57,449 bases of DNA from Clostridiales bacterium. GTDB lineage: Bacteria > Bacillota > Clostridia > Christensenellales > Pumilibacteraceae. The notes below the pieces were generated by a model, which was not told where the DNA came from, made no database searches, and was given only the letters and a program-made list of their open reading frames with translations. Below, in pieces: positions 25,203 to 34,800 of this stretch; within the stretch, counting starts at the first letter, position 1, and every line of letters starts with the position of its first letter. The stretch is from the NCBI GenBank assembly GCA_003533505.1, contig DQGD01000010.1, positions 34,358-91,806 of the forward strand, written 5' to 3'. The position numbers and the translations under genes are program-made.

Positions 25203-25834
25203 CCGATATGGAAAAAATCGCGGCGGCGAAAATCGTCCCCGTGGTTAAACTCGAGAGAGTAGAAGATACCGAAGGCGTGCTGGGCGCGCTGGAAAGAGGC
25301 GGCATACCCACCGCGGAAATCACGTTCCGCACCGCTTGCGCCGCCGAAGCAATCAAGTACGCGAGCGAGCATTTTCCCGAAATGATTGTGGGAGCCGGCA
25401 CCGTGGTCAACGTCAGACAAGCCGAGCAGGCGGTTTACGCCGGCGCGGAGTTTATCGTCGGACCCGGCTGGTCGGATTCGGTAGCGGAGTTCTGCGAGGC
25501 TTCGTCGGTGCCGTACCTTCCCGGCTGCGTAACCCCCACGGAAATCATTCGCGCGCTCGACAAGGGCATAAACATAGTCAAATTCTTCCCGGCTTCGGTT
25601 TACGGCGGCTTGAAAGCGATAAAGGCTCTCGCCGCGCCGTTCGTGGGCGTCAAGTTCGTTCCGACCGGCGGCGTGAACGCGCTTAACCTCGCCGAATACC
25701 TTGCCTGCGACAAGATTTACGCGGTAGGCGGCAGCTGGATGGTCGACGGCAAGCTCGTCGCGGAAAAACGCTTCGACGAAATCGAGCGCCTCTCTCGCGA
25801 AGCGGCTGCAATCGCCGCCACCGTGCGCCCGTAG
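25199..25834 (+). CDS. eda: KDPG aldolase (2-keto-3-deoxy-6-phosphogluconate aldolase)
   Basis: 211-residue class I aldolase cleaving KDPG to pyruvate and glyceraldehyde-3-phosphate. The Schiff-base Lys is K128 in NIVKFFPAS; E40 and R44 in AEITFRT are the catalytic Glu and substrate Arg; PTGGVN binds phosphate. It can also act on 4-hydroxy-2-oxoglutarate. AAGGAG lies 9 bases before the ATG. Last gene of the uxuB operon; terminator at 25892. With UxuA and UxuB it forms the lower hexuronate route, although the KDG kinase step is missing in the window. Confidence 0.93.
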   Translation: MTDMEKIAAAKIVPVVKLERVEDTEGVLGALERGGIPTAEITFRTACAAEAIKYASEHFPEMIVGAGTVVNVRQAEQAVYAGAEFIVGPGWSDSVAEFCEASSVPYLPGCVTPTEIIRALDKGINIVKFFPASVYGGLKAIKALAAPFVGVKFVPTGGVNALNLAEYLACDKIYAVGGSWMVDGKLVAEKRFDEIERLSREAAAIAATVRP

Positions 25835-25837
25835 GGG

Positions 25838-25871
25838 AGTTATATTCGGCTTCGCCGAGTGATATTTCGCC
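25838..25871. repeat. Short palindromic intergenic repeat
   Basis: TTATATTCGGCTTCGCCG followed by AGTGATATTTCGCC forms a CGGC-TTC-GCCG hairpin flanked by ATAT words. The pattern resembles short palindromic repeats of Clostridia that I recall, but no second copy was found in this window. Confidence 0.35.
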
Positions 25872-25891
25872 ATATAATACAGGGAATAGGA

Positions 25892-25927
25892 AAAACGGAA
25901 ACGATTTATTGTCGCTTCCGTTTTTTT
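25892..25927 (+). terminator. Terminator after eda
   Basis: AAACGGAAACGA pairs with TCGCTTCCGTTT (one mismatch) around TTTATTG, followed by a T7 run. Confidence 0.8.
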
Positions 25928-25973
25928 AATGCGTGCGTTTTAGGCGTGCGTTTTTGCATAGTAAAAATATCAC

Positions 25974-26789
25974 TTATTCATTTCCGTTCGAGTCGCCCGA
26001 GCCCGGGGAACGCCCGAAAAACATCTTATAGCTGCGGTAGAATGTGGTGTAGTCCTCGAAGCCGCTCATGACGTAAGCCTTTGTGGGGCGAACGCCGCCC
26101 TGAATGAGATTGTGCGCGTACATGACCTTTTTATTGCGGACGTATTGCATTATGCTTATCTTCATCGCCTTTTTGAAGGAGTGGTAGAGCGTGGACTTAG
26201 AAACGTAAAGGTCGGCTGCCATTTGTTCGAGCGAAGTTATGCTCGTCAGATTTTCGCGGATATATTTCATGACGCGCGAGTTAAACTCGTCGAGGTACTT
26301 GAATTCGTCGCGGTTGCTTTCGGCGTCGGTCATGCAAATCAGCATCATGTTTTCGGTGAGCAGAGCGCGCTCGACAACCCTGTAATCGCGCTCGTCGAGA
26401 GTGCGGCGGTACTCGATAATCCGCTGAAAATTCTTGGTAATCTGCGAAGCCGCGCCCAGGTGAAAGAACTCGCCCTTGGAAAAAGCGCGCGTAACGAGGT
26501 CGTTCGGCAGATAATCTGCGGACACGTTGAACACGCAGCGCGAATAATTGGTATCGTCTTTTAGAATCATGTAATGATATTTCGACGGCTTTATCAGCAG
26601 CAAATCGAAGGGCGCAAGCTGATACTTGCGGCTCTCGACTACATACTCGCCCTGCACGTCGAACATAAAAAGTATCTCGGCAGAGTCGTGGAAGTGCTTT
26701 GCAAACTGATTCGCCTTGCAACGCTCGTTCAACGAGTAGCTGCTGTAGCAGCCGCCCTGAAGCTGAACGGGCATCGATAATTCGCCCAT
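25974..26789 (-). CDS. AraC family transcriptional regulator of the glycan island
   Basis: 271-residue regulator. The start at 26789 is chosen because AAGGAG lies 8 bases upstream; the frame extends to 26852 without a ribosome site. The N-terminal cupin sensor (HDSAEILFMFDVQGEYVV) is followed by a C-terminal AraC helix-turn-helix (MAADLYVSKSTLYHSFKKAM, GFEDYTTFYRSYK). It sits between the uxuB operon and the divergent five-gene operon starting at 26982, so it is the obvious candidate activator of these genes. The inducer is unknown, probably a released sugar or uronate. Confidence 0.87.
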   Translation of the reverse strand: MGELSMPVQLQGGCYSSYSLNERCKANQFAKHFHDSAEILFMFDVQGEYVVESRKYQLAPFDLLLIKPSKYHYMILKDDTNYSRCVFNVSADYLPNDLVTRAFSKGEFFHLGAASQITKNFQRIIEYRRTLDERDYRVVERALLTENMMLICMTDAESNRDEFKYLDEFNSRVMKYIRENLTSITSLEQMAADLYVSKSTLYHSFKKAMKISIMQYVRNKKVMYAHNLIQGGVRPTKAYVMSGFEDYTTFYRSYKMFFGRSPGSGDSNGNE

Positions 26790-26840
26790 TTGAGGTTCTC
26801 CTTGCGCTATTGCTCGGGCGTGACTACCCGACGCGATTAT

Positions 26841-26869
26841 AGTATAGCACACAAATGCTAAAATTGCAA
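26841..26869 (-). promoter_or_regulatory. Promoter of the AraC gene
   Basis: On the minus strand TTGCAA (26864-26869) and TATACT (26841-26846), spacer 17. Confidence 0.75.
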
Positions 26870-26891
26870 ACTATTTTGATTTTTTTTGATA

Positions 26892-26920
26892 TTGTTTTAA
26901 TAAATTTACTGTGATATACT
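26892..26920 (+). promoter_or_regulatory. Promoter of the five-gene isomerase/GH43/LamG operon
   Basis: TTGTTT (26892-26897) and TATACT (26915-26920), spacer 17, with TG one base before the -10. The weak -35 fits an activator-dependent promoter, with the AraC gene divergent. Confidence 0.6.
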
Positions 26921-26981
26921 GTATCTAACAAGGTATGCCGAAAATAAGGGCATACTATGCACTAAGGATCGGAGGAGAAGC

Positions 26982-27752
26982 ATGAAATTCGGTGCACAGC
27001 TTTATTCGCTCAGGAATTTTATAAAGACCGAGAGCGACATAGACGAAACGTTTGGGAAAATCAAAGCGATGGGTTACGACAACGTTCAGTTTTCGGGCGC
27101 GGACTTTAACGCGGAATCGCTGAAGAAAACTATCGACAAATACGATTTGCCGGTAAACCTCACGCACATTCCCGCGCAGAGGCTGCTTGAGGATACGGAC
27201 AAGGTTGTCGAGGAGCACAAGATAATCGGTTGCGACTATATCGGATTGGGAGCGATGCCGAACGCGTTCCCGTTCACCGGCGGACTGAAAGAAGTAGACG
27301 AGTTTATCGCGGATTTTGAGAAAGTCGCGAAGAAAATCAGCGACGCGGGACTTAAGTTTTCCTATCATCATCACGACTTCGAGTTCAGGAAACTCGAGAA
27401 CGGTATGACGATTTTCGATTACATTGCCGAACGCGCCGAGCATTTTATGTTCACGCTCGACACCTATTGGTTGCAACGCGGCGGCGTGTCGATACTCGAG
27501 TACATAGACAAGATGAAGGGCAGAATCGACTGCGTGCACTTAAAGGATATGATGACCATAGCCGAGGGCGGACAGAAGTTCGCGCCGCTGGGCGTCGGCG
27601 TAATCAATTTCCGCGACGTGATACCGGCAATGGAAAAAGCCGGCGCGAAGTACGCGTTCGTTGAGCAGGACGACGCGGTGACCTATCCCGACCCGTTCGG
27701 ACAAATGGCAATCAGCGCGGATTATCTCAAAGACGGAGGCTGGCTTAAATAA
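26982..27752 (+). CDS. Sugar phosphate isomerase/epimerase (TIM barrel) 1
   Basis: 256-residue TIM barrel of the AP-endonuclease-2/IolE-like superfamily. MKFGAQLYSLRN opens the first strand; YHHHDFEF, MFTLDTYW, CVHLKDM and FVEQDDA hold the likely metal ligands (Glu/His/Asp/Glu). Family members isomerise sugars or dehydrate keto-inositols, and some act in 3-keto-glycoside elimination. GGAGGAG precedes the start. Its stop overlaps the next ATG by one base (TAATG), so it is translationally coupled to isomerase 2. Confidence 0.85.
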   Translation: MKFGAQLYSLRNFIKTESDIDETFGKIKAMGYDNVQFSGADFNAESLKKTIDKYDLPVNLTHIPAQRLLEDTDKVVEEHKIIGCDYIGLGAMPNAFPFTGGLKEVDEFIADFEKVAKKISDAGLKFSYHHHDFEFRKLENGMTIFDYIAERAEHFMFTLDTYWLQRGGVSILEYIDKMKGRIDCVHLKDMMTIAEGGQKFAPLGVGVINFRDVIPAMEKAGAKYAFVEQDDAVTYPDPFGQMAISADYLKDGGWLK

Positions 27753-28615
27753 TGATAAAGGTAACGCTCAGCGCGTTTGCAGACGAGGCGAGCAAGGACT
27801 TTAACGCTCAAATCGCCGCGCTCAAACGCAACGGCATATATAATATAGAATTGCGCGGCTTAGACGGCAAAAACGTTTCCGCGCTGACCGACGACGAAGC
27901 CAGGGCTTACGCAAAGACGCTCAAAGACAACGGCATAACCGTGTGGTCGCTCGGCAGCCCCTTAGGCAAAATCGATATTACCGAGCCGCGCGAAAAGCAC
28001 GAAGAAATGCTGTATAGACTTATGACGCTTGCAGATATTTTCGGCACGAAGCGCATCAGAATGTTCAGCTATTTCGTGGGCAGAGAGGACTATAAGAAGT
28101 ACCGTGACGAGGTAATCGACAGACTGCGTGCCCTCGTAAAGATTGCCGACGGCTATATGCTGTGCCACGAGAACGAGTCGGCGATTTACGGCGCGACGGT
28201 AGATAACTGCGTCGACATCTACGACAACGTTGACGGCATTTACAGCGTGTTCGACTCCTCGAACTTCATTCAGTGGGACGAGAACATCGGCTACGCCTAC
28301 GACAAACTGATAAAGCGCGCGGATTATATCCACGCCAAAGACTCGCGTTACAGCGACAAGCTGATTGTGCCGCTCGGCTACGGCGACGGCTTGTACGAAA
28401 AGATTTTCAAAAACCTCGAAAAGGACACCACCGTCACGCTCGAGCCGCACCTGTTCAAATTCGTGGGCTACAGCGACATCGACAAGAAAGAGCTCAAGGG
28501 CTTGTTCTCGTTTGAAAACAGCGACCAATCGTTCGACGCGGCGGTAAAGGCGCTCAAAGAAGTATTGACTAAAAGCGGTTACACCGAAGGAGAAAACGGA
28601 GCATGGATAAAGTAA
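27752..28615 (+). CDS. Sugar phosphate isomerase/epimerase (TIM barrel) 2
   Basis: 287-residue TIM barrel, same superfamily as its upstream neighbour but divergent in sequence. Candidate metal or catalytic residues are Glu in CHENESAIYG, Asp in VFDSSNF, His in YIHAKDSR and Glu in TLEPHLF. The gene overlaps the preceding one by 1 base and the next by 13 bases. Two TIM barrels and a Gfo/Idh dehydrogenase made in lockstep suggest sequential oxidation and isomerisation or elimination of one sugar. The substrate is unknown. Confidence 0.83.
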   Translation: MIKVTLSAFADEASKDFNAQIAALKRNGIYNIELRGLDGKNVSALTDDEARAYAKTLKDNGITVWSLGSPLGKIDITEPREKHEEMLYRLMTLADIFGTKRIRMFSYFVGREDYKKYRDEVIDRLRALVKIADGYMLCHENESAIYGATVDNCVDIYDNVDGIYSVFDSSNFIQWDENIGYAYDKLIKRADYIHAKDSRYSDKLIVPLGYGDGLYEKIFKNLEKDTTVTLEPHLFKFVGYSDIDKKELKGLFSFENSDQSFDAAVKALKEVLTKSGYTEGENGAWIK

Positions 28616-29784
28616 GGTTCGGCGTTGTCGGCATCGGCAACATGGGAAGCAGCCATTGCAAATGGCTCAACGACGGCAAAAGCGTAAAGAACGGCGTACT
28701 CACCGCGGCTTGCGACATTAACCCCGAGAAAATAGAGAACATAAAGAAGCAGCTCACCGACGCTTCGGCGGTAACGTTCTTCGACGACGCCGAAAAAATG
28801 TTTGGGAGCGGTCTTATCGACGTCGCGATTATCGCGGTGCCGCACTACGACCACCCGGGACTCGTGATAAAAGCTCTCGACGCAGGGCTCAACGTCATCT
28901 GCGAAAAGCCTGCCGGCGTGTACACCAAGCAGGTCAAGGAAATGAACGAGCGCGCGGCGAAGTCCGACAAGATTTTCGCGCTGATGTTCAATCAGCGTAC
29001 CCGTCCGATTTTCCGCAAAATGCGCGAAATGGTCAAAGAGGGCGCGGTAGGCAACATAAAGCGTCTTAATTGGATAATCACCGATTGGTACCGCTCGCAG
29101 TCCTATTACGACAGCGGCAACTGGCGCGCGACCTGGGCAGGCGAGGGCGGCGGTGTGCTGTTCAATCAGGCGCCCCACAACGTCGACTTGTTCCAATGGA
29201 TTCCCGACATGATGCCCTCGAAAGTACGCGCGTTCTGCCACTTCGGCAAATGGCACGACATCGAAGTCGAGGACGACGTGACGGCATATTTCGAGTACCC
29301 GAACGGCGCAACCGGCGTGTTCATCACCACCACGGCGGACGCCCCCGGCTCCAACCGCTTTGAAATCGTGGGCGACGGCGGCGAACTTATCTTCGACGAC
29401 GACAAGCTCGTATACAAAAAGCTCAAACAGAACGAGCGCGAGTTCAACAGAACCTGGACAAAGGGCTTCGGCTCGCCCGAATGGGAAAAAATCGACGTCG
29501 AAGTCGAGGACGACGGCGTAGAACAGCACGTCCGCGTAATAAACAACGTTGCCGACGCGGTACTCGGAATCGCTCCGCAGTTTATCGACGGCAAAGAGGG
29601 TATCAAAGGCGTTGAGCTTGCCGACGCAATGCTTCTGTCGACCTGGCTCGACAAGACCGTGGATTTGCCGTTCGACGACGACCTTTACTACGAGGAACTA
29701 AAGAAACGCATAGCGACCTCGCGCCTCAAAACCGCGAAGGAAACCGTGCTCGACACCGCAGGCAGCTACGGCGAAAAGAAATAA
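28603..29784 (+). CDS. Gfo/Idh/MocA family oxidoreductase
   Basis: 393-residue NAD(P)-dependent dehydrogenase. The Rossmann loop is FGVVGIGNMGSSH and the cofactor/catalytic motif VICEKPAGV holds the conserved EKP lysine. The C-terminal domain has GGGVLFNQAPHNVDLFQW, where the catalytic Asp/His region of the family lies. Such enzymes oxidise pyranosides or inositols at a ring hydroxyl. AAGGAG lies inside the previous gene. Third gene of the operon and first before the two lipoprotein genes. Confidence 0.9.
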   Translation: MDKVRFGVVGIGNMGSSHCKWLNDGKSVKNGVLTAACDINPEKIENIKKQLTDASAVTFFDDAEKMFGSGLIDVAIIAVPHYDHPGLVIKALDAGLNVICEKPAGVYTKQVKEMNERAAKSDKIFALMFNQRTRPIFRKMREMVKEGAVGNIKRLNWIITDWYRSQSYYDSGNWRATWAGEGGGVLFNQAPHNVDLFQWIPDMMPSKVRAFCHFGKWHDIEVEDDVTAYFEYPNGATGVFITTTADAPGSNRFEIVGDGGELIFDDDKLVYKKLKQNEREFNRTWTKGFGSPEWEKIDVEVEDDGVEQHVRVINNVADAVLGIAPQFIDGKEGIKGVELADAMLLSTWLDKTVDLPFDDDLYYEELKKRIATSRLKTAKETVLDTAGSYGEKK

Positions 29785-29916
29785 AACCATTTATTAAAAT
29801 GAGGAATTAACGCTTCGCTTGCGAGGCGATAATGCCGCTACCGCGCAAATACGATTTCACGGCGCGGACGGCAATAAAGCGCGAAACCGCTTTTGAGAAT
29901 ATTAAGGAGGTAAACG

Positions 29917-31821
29917 ATGAACAAAAAACTGAAAAGGCTTCTGGCGTGTTTGATGTGCGTTTGCTCCGTAGGAGGGATTATGACCGGTTGCGGAGAAGAC
30001 AAAATCGATTCACTCGGTGAATCGGACTACGGCACGGTGGCTTTGCCGAACTACAATTACGCAGACGTTGCGCAGGACGGGAACTACAACCGTAACCTGT
30101 TCTACCGCAACGACCTCGAGGTGAAGTACGGCGACCCGACTACCATCTACGTCGACGAGGGCGAATGGGCAGGCACGTTCTTCACGAGCGGCACCAGCAC
30201 CGGCAAGTCGTACAACATCAGCATGTCGAAAAACTTTGTCGATTGGGAGCTCGCCGGCGACGGCTACACCCCGGCAAAGAACCATTTCGGCTACGACTGC
30301 TTCTGGGCGCCGCAGCTCATGTACGACAAGGACGCGCGCTGGGGTGACTATAACAAGGGAGAAGAGGGCGAGGAGGACAAGAAAGGCTTGTTCTTCATGT
30401 ACTACTGCGCAAAAACCTCTCCCGAGTACGTCGGCTCGCTCAAAAAGAGTACCAACTACCTTGCGGTGGCGATTGCCACTCAGCCGGGCGGCCCGTACAC
30501 CGAGTACGTCGGCACCAACCTCAACGGCACTCGCATGGACGCGTCCGTACCGCTCTTCAATATCGAATACATAAATCCCGCAAACCCCGACGCGCTGTGC
30601 ACCACGCTGGACGACAACGCCGTTTCGGGCTGGGAACTTTACCGCGAAGGCCGTTCGTTTATAGACCCGGCGCCGTTTATCGACCCCGTTACCGGCGACA
30701 AGTACATGTTCTTCTGCCGTAACCGTTGCGCCGACACGACCAACGAGATTTGGGGCGTGAAGATGAAGGATTGGGTTACGCCCGATTACACCACGGTCAC
30801 CCGTATAACCGCGTTCGGCTTCCTTACCGTCGAGGGCGCGGAGACCGGCGACAGAAACCAGGTTTACGACGTCAAGGGCTACACGCTGAAGATTGACGAA
30901 GGTCCGTTCGCATACTACAAGGACGGCACCTACTATATGACGTTCTCTATCGGATCGACCAATGACAAGCTTTACCCCGTGGGTCAGGCGCTCGCGACTT
31001 CGCCTCTCGGTCCCTACACCAAGGTGCAGGGCGCGGACGGCGGCATAGTCTGCTCGCCCGGCAGCGATTGGGATATGAACTCGTCCGGTCACCACTCGTT
31101 TGTCGAAGTGGGCGACGAGCTCTGGATTGTCTACCACAGCTATCCCGTCAGCAGCTCGGGTTCTATCGGCAACCGCGGTCAGGGCTTTGACCGCGTGTTC
31201 CTGCATGCCAACGAAAACGGCAAGATGGTGCTCCACGCAAACGGACCCACCAAGACGATTCAACCGCTTCCCGAGGTTGTCAGCGGCTATAAGAACATAG
31301 CTCCGCTCGCGACCGTCACCGCCGCAGGCGCGGCAGAGGGCAGCGACGCAAAATGGCTGAACGACAATCTGATTCTGATGCACGAGGGCGACTCGTTCCT
31401 CAACGACCAGATTCCCGAGTTCGAGGTAGAGGGCGACCATACCGTAATCACGCTCGACTTTAACGACTATGTGACCGCGCGTGCGATTATGGTGTACAAC
31501 GCGTCCAACTTCATGTACACGTTTACCGGCGTCGAGAAAATCGAAATGATGTTCCGCGACAAGGACGGCAAGACCGGCATCGCGACCATCGATAACCTCG
31601 GCTTCTGCGTGAACGCGAACATCGTACCGCTCGACTTCATTTACAGCCCCGATGAGCTTGAGGATATCGACGAAACGTACTATACGATTCGTTCCGGCGG
31701 CGCGGCGATTGCCGAGTTTAACGAAATCAGCGTCAATAAAATCAGATTTACCATAAAGAAAGGTGAAAAGAGAGACGGACTTAAAGTGAACGAGATAGTC
31801 GTTCTCGGCAAGACCGCATAA
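29917..31821 (+). CDS. GH43-type glycoside hydrolase lipoprotein
   Basis: 634-residue surface-anchored glycosidase. The signal peptide ends in a lipobox MTGC with Cys25. A five-bladed propeller fold is suggested by the family triad: D73 in YGDPTTIY (base), D250 in IDPAPF (pKa modulator) and E328 in IDEGPF (acid). Motifs DCFWAPQLMYD and GHHSFVEVGDELWIVYHSY are typical of GH43 arabinofuranosidases/xylosidases. From about residue 450 a beta-sandwich region (NIAPLATVTAAGA) may bind carbohydrate. AAGGAGG precedes the ATG. It is followed 11 bases later by the LamG lipoprotein gene. Substrate (arabinan, arabinoxylan or other) is not resolved. Confidence 0.85.
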   Translation: MNKKLKRLLACLMCVCSVGGIMTGCGEDKIDSLGESDYGTVALPNYNYADVAQDGNYNRNLFYRNDLEVKYGDPTTIYVDEGEWAGTFFTSGTSTGKSYNISMSKNFVDWELAGDGYTPAKNHFGYDCFWAPQLMYDKDARWGDYNKGEEGEEDKKGLFFMYYCAKTSPEYVGSLKKSTNYLAVAIATQPGGPYTEYVGTNLNGTRMDASVPLFNIEYINPANPDALCTTLDDNAVSGWELYREGRSFIDPAPFIDPVTGDKYMFFCRNRCADTTNEIWGVKMKDWVTPDYTTVTRITAFGFLTVEGAETGDRNQVYDVKGYTLKIDEGPFAYYKDGTYYMTFSIGSTNDKLYPVGQALATSPLGPYTKVQGADGGIVCSPGSDWDMNSSGHHSFVEVGDELWIVYHSYPVSSSGSIGNRGQGFDRVFLHANENGKMVLHANGPTKTIQPLPEVVSGYKNIAPLATVTAAGAAEGSDAKWLNDNLILMHEGDSFLNDQIPEFEVEGDHTVITLDFNDYVTARAIMVYNASNFMYTFTGVEKIEMMFRDKDGKTGIATIDNLGFCVNANIVPLDFIYSPDELEDIDETYYTIRSGGAAIAEFNEISVNKIRFTIKKGEKRDGLKVNEIVVLGKTA

Positions 31822-31832
31822 CGGAGGGAAAA

Positions 31833-34800
31833 ATGAGAAAAAAGAGTTTTATTATCGTTTTGCTCGTCCTTGTGATGTCGTTATCGATTTTTGCCTGCGC
31901 CGGCGGCGGAAGCCATAACGGCGGCAGAGGCGATTACAAGTTCGACGACTACACCGATTTTACGGGCGACGACACATCGCCCAAGCTCAAGCTGGACGAA
32001 GGCATGACGCTCGACGGCAAGCTCGACGAAACCGCGTGGGCGGAGGCGGACAACACCTTGACCGCGACGAGTCCGCACTCCACCGAGGAAGAGCCGCTGG
32101 TGATGAACGTCACCACGCACTTCGGCGAAAAAGCGCTTTATTTCGCGTTTGACGTTACCGACAACACGATTTTCGTCAATACGGGACGTCGTCAGTCGCG
32201 TAACACCGGCGTAGAGCTTTACCTGTCCTCAATCGACAACTTCACGTTCGGCAATGGCGCAATATCCGTTCGCGTCACGCCCGACGGCAGGGGCGGCGGA
32301 CTTATCGGCTACTACATCCCCAGCGGCAACGCCTGGAGCGAAACGACCGCAAAGGGCAAGTATGCCGCCGCAACCTATATCGACGGAGAAATAAACTCCA
32401 GAAATGGCGCAAAGGGCTACACCGTAGAGCTCGCGCTTTCCTATGACCTTATCGGCGGCAAGACGAACGCGGTTCAGTACACCGCATCGTTCATTCAGTC
32501 GCGCGTTCTCGAGCGTGACGAACGCCTTGACAACACCTTCCTTAAAGGCACGAGCTATCTCCAGCCCGGCAGCTGGATTGGCGTAACCGAGAACAGCATA
32601 ATACGCGGCGACGAGAAGTATAACTTCCTCGACGAAAACTACGTCGTCACCGACGCGGACATGACTGTCGACGGCAAGCTCGACGACGCTAATTGGCAGA
32701 CGCTCATCGCCGAGGGTAAGGGCAAGACCATAACCCACAAGGCTTCGGGTATCACGCTCACCACCTATGTGCACTTCGGCGAAAACGGCGTGTATATCGG
32801 TCTTGACAGCGACGCGAAAGAAGTCTGGTACAACGCGGAACGCGCAACCAAATACAACACCGGCGCTGAAGTCTTTATCAGCGCGCTCGGCAACACCGTG
32901 CTGTCCTCCGACACCGCGCTCCAATTCCGCTTTGCGGTAGGCGGCAACTCGCTTCGTTACAGAGCTAATCCGAATGCCGTGTATCCGTACACCTCGTCCT
33001 ACGTCCCGGCAAAAATCGCGGGCTCCGTCAAGAACGGCGGCGAATTCAACAAAGCCGTCGACACCGAGAACGGCTACAACGGCGTAGACGGCTGGCAGGG
33101 CGAAATCTTTGTTCCCTGGTCGGCGTTCGGCGCTACCACTCCCGAGCAGAAATCGCAAATCGCCGTTTACAACAACCTGTACCTCAGCAAGGGCGACACG
33201 GCGTACAATAACGATACCGAGGCGAGAGCGGACGGCTGGTCGTATCTGGCGCCTGCAGAGCAGAAAGTGTGGGGCAACGGCTCCGCCGAAGTAAATCCGC
33301 AAAAGTCCTTCTTCCGCTTCACCAAAAATGACGGCTTCGTGTTCTGCGGAGTAGAGGTTCCCGACGCGGTAATGCTTAAAAACGCCGACGGTACTTTCAC
33401 CGCAACGCTCAGCCCGAGATATATCGACGCGGTCACTTCTTCGGCGTTCACCACCGAAACCAAAGAGATTGTCGGCGGCACGTTCGGCGTTCCCGGCGTT
33501 CCCGAAATCACGGCAGACGCGTTCACGCAAAATGAGGACGGCAGTTTCACCATGACCGTTTCCGAAGACGCTGCGAAAAAGCTCATAGGCGGCAAGCAGG
33601 CTGTGTTCAGGACTGACGACATAGAGGCTTACTTCAACATCGAATACATCGACGTCGATTCCTCGAGGTTTGACGCCGGCAGAGTAAAGGCGTATATCAA
33701 CTTCAACGGCGGCATCGACAATATTATCGGCGACGGCACGACATTTGTCGGACGCGGCACGCCCGAGCTCGTCAAGTACGGCACAGGCTCCGCAATCAAC
33801 GGCTACTATGCAGCCAACATGAAGAAAGGCTCCGTCAAGCTCAACGAAACCGTGGGCACGGGTAGCTTCACGATGTCGGCTATGGTCAACGGCGACGACA
33901 TCAAGAATTATATCAAGAGCGAAACCGTGGGCGGCTACGCGTTCGTAATTTTCGGCACGGGCAACGTCGACGGCAACAACGGCTTCTCGCTGAGAGTGCG
34001 CAAAGACACGCTTCAAGTTAAGTTCCTCGGTCAGCGCAACCAGCACGACGCGGTGCTCATGAACGTGAGCGGCTGGCAGCGTTGGACGTTCCTTGTCGAC
34101 CGTGAAACCGCCGGCAAGCTTACCTACACGCTTTACCTCGACAACAACAAGGTTATCGAAAAGACAATCAGCCTCGCGTCCGACGTTTCGCTCGACGTAG
34201 AGGGCTATAACACCATCGGTATCGGCGCACCGGGCTGCAACCTCGACGGCGACGGCACGGGCGGCGGCTATACCGACAAATCTATCGGACTCGATGAATA
34301 CGTCTACATGGCAGGCACTTTCGACTTCAAAGACATGCTCGACATGATTGCATGGGCGAACGAAGCGAACGCCAAGTACGCGTTCTCGACCGGCAACGTA
34401 GTATTCGACTTCAACGACGTGACCGAGAGCGGCTACGCTCAGCAGCTGAGAGTAGTGGCTTACCCCGAGGACGGCAGCGCATCCGTCAACGTGACCGACG
34501 TAACCTTCGGCGCGGAGATTGCCGACTACATTACGAGAGCAGAGGGCGCAGATTACTTCACGCTTTCAATTCCTGCCGACAAGGCAGACGAATTCAGGGC
34601 GGGAGTCAGGGCGACCTACACCTACAAGGGCGTGACCAGAACGTTCACCGTCAAGTACATCGCGCTCGAAAAGCTGTACCTCGACGTTACCGAAATCTCC
34701 GTGTGGAAGAAGAACAAGGTCGGCGACAACTATGTGTTCACCGTCCGCGTCTACGGCGACAGCGAGCACAACACTATCGTTACCGGCGCAAACTTCGGCG

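Noticed and set aside
23934..26869. TTGCAA as a shared regulator motif of the uronate genes
   Set aside because: In three of the places it occurs (darA, uxuB and the AraC gene) it is simply the -35 element at 17 bases from a -10 box. darA has no link to uronate use.
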